From: an uncultured Bacteroidales bacterium
GTDB taxonomy: Bacteria > Bacteroidota > Bacteroidia > Bacteroidales > Paludibacteraceae
Direction of reading: 5' to 3'
Assembly: GCA_945787425.1 (NCBI GenBank)
Contig: CALZHO010000001.1
Span: 1-17,901, forward strand
DNA length: 17,901 nt
Below are positions 13,683-17,901 of this stretch, one piece after another (within the stretch, counting starts at the first letter, position 1; the number at the start of each line of letters is the position of its first letter). Below the pieces are notes generated by a model, which saw only the letters and a list, made by a program, of their open reading frames with translations, searched no databases and was not told where the DNA came from. The position numbers and the translations under genes are program-made.

Positions 13683-14849
13683 TTATTTCTTTGTCAATTT
13701 CATTACTTCCTCTGCGATGCGTTTTGCCGAGTCGGGTAGGGCAAGCGTGAGAATGTGCTGGTGCAATGATTCCAGTCGTGCTTTATCTTGAATAAGCGAT
13801 AGCGCAGTACCCACCATCTGTTCTTTGGCATCAACATCTTTCACCATCACTGCTGCATCTTTGCGCACTAACGCCATTGCGTTATGTGTCTGGTGGTCTT
13901 CTGCTACATTGGGCGAAGGAATCAAGATGGATGGTTTGCCTAGCAAACACAGTTCCGAAATCGAACTTGCCCCCGCACGCGAAATTACCAAATCTGCCAA
14001 CGCATATGCCAAAGGCATCTGACTAACGAAGTCGGTGCAGATGATTGCAGGTAACTGGCAATCATCGGACGCCCTTGGGCTATTGGACGGCGTTCCGCCT
14101 ATTGGACGCGCGAGTGCGCTATTGGTGAGTGCTGCTTTGCAGTCCGCAAAGTAGTTCTTGCCCGTTTGCCATATCACTTGTATCCCGCTTTCTATCAGTT
14201 CGTTGAGGTGCGCAATGATGCTTTGGTTAATGGTACGCGCACCAAGACTTCCGCCTATGATGAGCAGCGTCTTTTTCTCTGCGGTGAAGTTCACGCCAAA
14301 TGTTTCGTTGAAGTATTTCAGCGCCTCCACCTTGCTGCCAGATGTCAGGTTCTGACGCACAGGATTACCAGTCAAAATAATCTTCTCTTTGGGGAAGAAA
14401 CGCTCCATTCCCTCGTATGCTACACAAATTTTCTTCGCATCATCTTTCAGCAGTTTGTTGGTCACACCCGCAAAACCATTTTGCTCCTGCAGTAAGATGG
14501 GTATACCCATCTTAGCTGCCACTTTCATGGCTGCACCGCTCGCGTAACCGCCCACGCCGATACCCACATTTGGGCGGAAGTCGCGTACAATCTTGCGTGC
14601 TTGAATCATCGAGCGCACCAGATCTATCACCACGCGCACATTACGCCATGGGTGACTACGGTCAAAACCCTTAACTGGCAGTCCCACAATAGGGTAGCCT
14701 GCTTGTGGAACGCGTTCCATCTCCATGCGTCCGAGAGCGCCTACAAAGAGAATCTCGCATGTCGGATCCAACTCGCGCAAAGCGTTTGCAATACTCACTG
14801 CGGGGAAAATATGCCCTCCTGTTCCGCCGCCGCTGATAAGGTATTTCAT
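13683..14849 (-). CDS. murG: MurG, lipid II synthase, with a 19-residue palindromic-repeat insertion
   Basis: MurG transfers GlcNAc from UDP-GlcNAc to lipid I at the inner face of the cytoplasmic membrane, giving lipid II. It is 388 aa, slightly longer than the usual 355-370. The N-domain loop GGGTGGH is at 7-13, GVGGYASGAAM around 98-108, LLQEQNGFAGVTN in the acceptor region; in the C-domain are TLLIIGGSLGARTINQ and ISRAGASSISEL for UDP-GlcNAc binding. Residues 243-261 (NSALARPIGGTPSNSPRAS) are encoded exactly by three short palindromic repeats (14067-14123) and fall in a loop between a helix (DCKAAL) and the strand before DFVSQM, a place likely to tolerate inserts. It starts 21 bp after ftsW and is the last gene of this unit. 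Confidence 0.95.
   Translation of the reverse strand: MKYLISGGGTGGHIFPAVSIANALRELDPTCEILFVGALGRMEMERVPQAGYPIVGLPVKGFDRSHPWRNVRVVIDLVRSMIQARKIVRDFRPNVGIGVGGYASGAAMKVAAKMGIPILLQEQNGFAGVTNKLLKDDAKKICVAYEGMERFFPKEKIILTGNPVRQNLTSGSKVEALKYFNETFGVNFTAEKKTLLIIGGSLGARTINQSIIAHLNELIESGIQVIWQTGKNYFADCKAALTNSALARPIGGTPSNSPRASDDCQLPAIICTDFVSQMPLAYALADLVISRAGASSISELCLLGKPSILIPSPNVAEDHQTHNAMALVRKDAAVMVKDVDAKEQMVGTALSLIQDKARLESLHQHILTLALPDSAKRIAEEVMKLTKK
14067..14123. repeat. Three palindromic repeat units (18, 19, 20 bp) inside murG
   Basis: On the + strand each unit is GGAC, a small palindrome, then TATT: GCCC-TT-GGGC (14071-14080), GGCG-TTC-CGCC (14089-14099) and GCGC-GAGT-GCGC (14108-14119). The constant box TATTGGAC joins neighbouring units. 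Stems differ in sequence but keep pairing in all three. The total of 57 bp keeps the murG frame. No other copy of TATTGGAC or its complement was noticed in the window. Confidence 0.85.
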
Positions 14850-14870
14850 GATTTTATGGTTTAGTTGTTA

Positions 14871-16133
14871 TTAGTCAAGTTCAATATCTGGAACATCATC
14901 CAGGCTCTGATTGATGGCTTCTTGTTGGCGTGTCCCTAACTCTGTTTGCTCGCGCGAAACGCTCATGATAATACCAAAATAGATGCTTGTAATCAAGGCA
15001 CTGGTTCCGCCACGACTAATCATAGGTAGTGGCTGTCCTGTCACAGGTATGATGCCTACCGACACCATCATGCTCATCAATGCCTGACAAGTGAGCATCA
15101 ATGCCAATCCCATGACCATGAGCATGGCGGAATAGTTGGCGTATCGACTGCTTTTCATGCAAGCTCTAAATAGAATAGCCAGGTATAGCAATATCAATCC
15201 CAATGCACCAATGATTCCCCATTCTTCTACGATAATCGCAAAGATATAATCGGCATAGGCTTGCGGTAGTACATCACGTTGGATGCTATTACCTGGCAAT
15301 ACGCCGAAAGGCGATTTGCCACCTCGTGCAACGGCTATCTTGGCATGCGAACTCTGGTAATTGTCGTCTGTGATACGAAATTCGGCATCGGGCGTCTTGT
15401 TCTCTTCGCGCATATCATTGATACGCCCCACCCAAGTGATGGCACGTCTCATGAGTTGATTCTCCATCTTGCGGTTTGGCTTCACATACGCTTCATTCAC
15501 AAAGTGATAACCGCATATAAGACACACCACGATAGCTACCACCAGACTGCCCCAATATTTCACATGTACGCGAGCCAAAATAGTCAGCAGAACCACTATT
15601 CCGCCCAGCAGTATGGCGGTAGAGAGGTTGCCTATAAAGATAATGCCGCAGATTATCAGGGTGATACCCATGACGATTCCAAAATACTTACGCTGGTCTT
15701 CTTGTGTTTTGATTTTACTCAGCAAATCGCTCACTACAATAATCAGGGTCAGTTTCGCCAACTCCGATGGCTGGAATGTGATGCCAAATAGGTTCAGCCA
15801 TCGCTTCGAACCATTGATTTCCACACCTAACGGACTGAAGGTGAGCATCAGCAGCACCACAGAAGCCAATAGACCAAAATATCCTGCATACCGAATCCAC
15901 TTACTGGGTACAAATTGCAGCACGAAAGCCAATCCCACGCCCACTACGATAAACATCATCTGCGACAATATAGGACCGAGTGTGCTACTGCCTTTTTGAA
16001 AAACAAAGAAACTGCTGGCTGAAAACAATGCAATAGAAGCCACCAATATGAGTGCTGTGAACAACACCCAATACGTGCGATCTATGTATTGCAGTTGTTG
16101 GCGAATATATTGTTTGATACCTTGAATATTCAT
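14871..16133 (-). CDS. ftsW: FtsW, SEDS-family septal peptidoglycan polymerase
   Basis: FtsW is an inner-membrane glycosyltransferase that polymerises lipid II at the division site together with FtsI. It has 420 aa and about ten transmembrane segments. SEDS signatures: INGSKRWL (106-113) with FQPSELAKL (120-128), the periplasmic loop ARGGKSPFGVLPGNSIQRDV (269-288) followed by LPQAYADYIFAIIVEEWG (289-306), whose Asp295 corresponds to the catalytic aspartate, and VTGQPLPMISRGGTS (364-378). The lipid II gene order and position between murD and murG decide FtsW over RodA. The long periplasmic segment 214-266 is hydrophilic. ATG at 16133, 14 bp after murD. The C-tail is acidic (DDVPDIELD). Confidence 0.95.
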   Translation of the reverse strand: MNIQGIKQYIRQQLQYIDRTYWVLFTALILVASIALFSASSFFVFQKGSSTLGPILSQMMFIVVGVGLAFVLQFVPSKWIRYAGYFGLLASVVLLMLTFSPLGVEINGSKRWLNLFGITFQPSELAKLTLIIVVSDLLSKIKTQEDQRKYFGIVMGITLIICGIIFIGNLSTAILLGGIVVLLTILARVHVKYWGSLVVAIVVCLICGYHFVNEAYVKPNRKMENQLMRRAITWVGRINDMREENKTPDAEFRITDDNYQSSHAKIAVARGGKSPFGVLPGNSIQRDVLPQAYADYIFAIIVEEWGIIGALGLILLYLAILFRACMKSSRYANYSAMLMVMGLALMLTCQALMSMMVSVGIIPVTGQPLPMISRGGTSALITSIYFGIIMSVSREQTELGTRQQEAINQSLDDVPDIELD

Positions 16134-16147
16134 CTCTCTTCGCTTTT

Positions 16148-17482
16148 TTATAGGTTACGTACTGCCTTCATAAATTGCTCGCCACGATCTTCATAATTCT
16201 TAAAGAGGTCAAAGCTTGCGCAGCAAGGTGATAACAATACGGTATCTCCCTTATTGGCAGATTGATACGCGGCTTGTACCGCGTCCGCAAGATTATCGGT
16301 GGAGATGTGTTTTATGCCCATGGCACCGAAATGCTGAATCAGTTTACCGTTGTCCTTGCCCATGAAAATGAGTGTGTGACACTTCTCTTTTACCAATGCA
16401 TCAATCTCGCTATAGTCGTTGCCTTTGTCTGTACCGCCAAGAATAAGCACCGTAGGGCTGGTCATGCTCTCCAGTGCATACCAACATGAGTTCACGTTTG
16501 TTGCCTTGCTGTCATTCACATAGCGCACACCTCTCACCGTAGCTACATATTGCAGGCGATGATCCACGCCCGCAAACTGCTGCAAGCTCTCGCGTATCAC
16601 ATCATTGTGTATGTTCAATATCTGCGCTGCCAGTCCTGCGGCCATTGAGTTAAGGCGATTATGCTTTCCTCTCAGACTTAGTTCCTCCAGCGGTACGCGT
16701 AGCGGCGTCACTTCTGGCTTGCTATTCACCACCAGATGAATGCCATCTGTATATGCCACATTCTGCTCATGGCAGCCAAATGGGTACAATGTCGCTTGCG
16801 GTTGAATGCGTGCAATCTCGCGATTAATCACGGGGTCCTCGCTCCAATAGATAAAGGCATCTTTGCTTGTCTGGTTGCGTGTGATACGGAACTTCGCGTC
16901 CACATAGTTCTGAAACTGATGGTCGTATCTGTCCAAGTGGTCGGGCGTGATATTCAGTAGAATAGCAATATCTGCCTTGAAGTCGTAGCAGTTATCCAAT
17001 TGGAACGACGACAACTCAATCACGTAGTACGCATGATCCTCTTGAGCCACCTGCAACGCCAACGAGTTGCCGATGTTTCCTGCCAAACCCACGTCCAATC
17101 CCGCACGACGCAGCATGTCAAAAATCAGCGAGGTAGTCGTGGTCTTGCCATTCGAACCTGTGATACAAATCATCTTGGCGTTGGTGTAACGCGCTGCAAA
17201 CTCTATCTCCGATAGGATAGGTGTGCCTTGCTCCATTAGTTGCTTCACCAGCGGGGCGGTGAGTGGAATACCTGGCGACTTAATCACCTCATCAGCGTCT
17301 AAAATCAGGGATGGGGTATGCTGCCCCGCTTCCCATGCAATCTGGTGCTGGTCAAGCAATGCTTGGTACATGGGAGCAATCTCTCCCATATCGCTCACAA
17401 AGACTTCCATACCTTTTTCTTTCGCCAGTATGGCTGCTCCCGTGCCCGATTCGCCTGCACCTAAAACAACAATTTTCTTCAT
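16148..17482 (-). CDS. murD: UDP-N-acetylmuramoylalanine--D-glutamate ligase MurD
   Basis: MurD adds D-glutamate to UDP-MurNAc-L-Ala with ATP in the cytoplasm. It has 444 aa, the family's size. The N-domain starts KKIVVLGAGESGTGAAILA (2-20). The ATP loop GSNGKTTTT is at 109-117. LSSFQLD (158-163) and NITPDHLDRY (177-186) are diagnostic, with Lys197 (DAKFRI) at the place of the carbamylated lysine. GVDHRLQYVATVRGVRYVND (305-324), SKATN (325-329), LGGTDKG (348-354) and LSPCCASFDLFKNYEDRGEQF (417-437) complete the active site; the usual form is SPACASFD, so Cys replaces Ala here. The stop of mraY lies 3 bp before the start codon, so the genes are one operon. Confidence 0.96.
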   Translation of the reverse strand: MKKIVVLGAGESGTGAAILAKEKGMEVFVSDMGEIAPMYQALLDQHQIAWEAGQHTPSLILDADEVIKSPGIPLTAPLVKQLMEQGTPILSEIEFAARYTNAKMICITGSNGKTTTTSLIFDMLRRAGLDVGLAGNIGNSLALQVAQEDHAYYVIELSSFQLDNCYDFKADIAILLNITPDHLDRYDHQFQNYVDAKFRITRNQTSKDAFIYWSEDPVINREIARIQPQATLYPFGCHEQNVAYTDGIHLVVNSKPEVTPLRVPLEELSLRGKHNRLNSMAAGLAAQILNIHNDVIRESLQQFAGVDHRLQYVATVRGVRYVNDSKATNVNSCWYALESMTSPTVLILGGTDKGNDYSEIDALVKEKCHTLIFMGKDNGKLIQHFGAMGIKHISTDNLADAVQAAYQSANKGDTVLLSPCCASFDLFKNYEDRGEQFMKAVRNL

Positions 17483-17485
17483 AGT

Positions 17486-17901
17486 TTATCGTATTTTTAA
17501 TGTTAGGATAGCCAATGCCGCTAAGATTAGGGTTACGATGCAGAAGCGCAAGACAATCTTGCTCTCATGCAGCAACGGACCTTTACCTTTGAACAAGATT
17601 TTGCACGTTGGGTCATTGCGGAGCACCTGCTCCACCGAGGTGCGATAATGGTCATGCAGCGGCGCACGTTTCCACACGCGCATGCGCATACCTTTCTTCT
17701 TAGCCCACTTATATACTTGTGTTTGCGCAATCACGCTCACGCTCTCCATCAGAAAGATACCGCACAGGATGGGCAACAGCAACTCCTTGTGAATAATCAC
17801 TGCGCACACACCGATGATACCCCCAATGGTCAGACTGCCTGTGTCGCCCATGAAGACTTGCGCTGGAAAACCATTCCACCACAAGAATCCAATCAGTGCA
17901 C
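17486..17901 (-). CDS. mraY: Phospho-MurNAc-pentapeptide transferase MraY, 5' part outside window
   Basis: MraY transfers phospho-MurNAc-pentapeptide to undecaprenyl phosphate, making lipid I in the inner membrane. Only the last 138 codons are in the window, and the frame is open to the right edge ([20 protein letters not shown]). FMGDTGSL carries a Mg-binding Asp. The following helices include [20 protein letters not shown]. The usual PxHHHF motif reads PLHDHY here, and the loop to the last helix is about 20 residues longer than in E. coli-type enzymes (positions near 17570-17640), before HESKIVLRF and the final helix ending TLKIR. I believe long versions occur in Bacteroidota but cannot check. 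It stands first in the visible mraY-murD-ftsW-murG block. Confidence 0.95.
   Translation of the reverse strand, partial: ALIGFLWWNGFPAQVFMGDTGSLTIGGIIGVCAVIIHKELLLPILCGIFLMESVSVIAQTQVYKWAKKKGMRMRVWKRAPLHDHYRTSVEQVLRNDPTCKILFKGKGPLLHESKIVLRFCIVTLILAALAILTLKIR

Overview
The window looks like chromosomal DNA from a member of the Bacteroidales (Bacteroidota), probably a host-associated one. Four intergenic regions carry the Bacteroidota-type promoter (TTG or TTTG, 20 bp spacer, TAnnTTTG). Starts lack clear Shine-Dalgarno sequences. The gene order (DUF6089-like barrel protein, uppS, bamA, two ompH/skp genes) is the usual one for the phylum as I remember it, and a Fibrobacter-succinogenes-major-paralogous-domain (FISUMP) surface protein is typical of the group. 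I cannot name the genus.

Left part, + strand (1-7424): the 3' part of radA (recombination), then a promoter and an envelope biogenesis run: two tandemly duplicated outer-membrane barrel-like proteins, uppS (undecaprenyl diphosphate synthase), bamA (outer-membrane protein insertase), two periplasmic Skp/OmpH-type chaperones and a very small basic protein (7299-7424). Lipid carrier synthesis and the machinery that folds and inserts outer-membrane proteins thus sit together, with overlapping or tightly spaced genes. A 12-TM MFS transporter (7458-8831) follows and ends at a strong terminator.

Middle part (8832-11048): a small accessory region. A 353-bp non-coding stretch with several hairpins precedes two secreted-protein genes: a 132-aa protein and a FISUMP protein whose 3' third changes abruptly in composition. 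Behind them lie 671 bp without a gene, packed with inverted repeats and with tandem repeats of 7, 9 and 11 bp.

Right part: murF and a membrane-anchored coiled-coil protein (+, overlapping by ATGA), then rpsO (+) with its own promoter and a possibly structured leader. rpsO converges on a minus-strand block of the dcw cluster (mraY partial, murD, ftsW, murG), with a bidirectional terminator between. The mur/fts genes make lipid I and lipid II and polymerise septal peptidoglycan. murC, ftsQ, ftsA and ftsZ, which I would expect after murG, are absent.

Most notable: (1) a 57-bp in-frame array of three short palindromic repeats inside murG, with variable stems between a constant TATTGGAC box; (2) the repeat-dense 10.4-11.0 kb region, where unrelated sequences repeat with an 11-bp period; (3) the FISUMP 3' segment, which could be a diversified or recombined cassette; (4) the small protein gene overlapping the skp2 stop codon.
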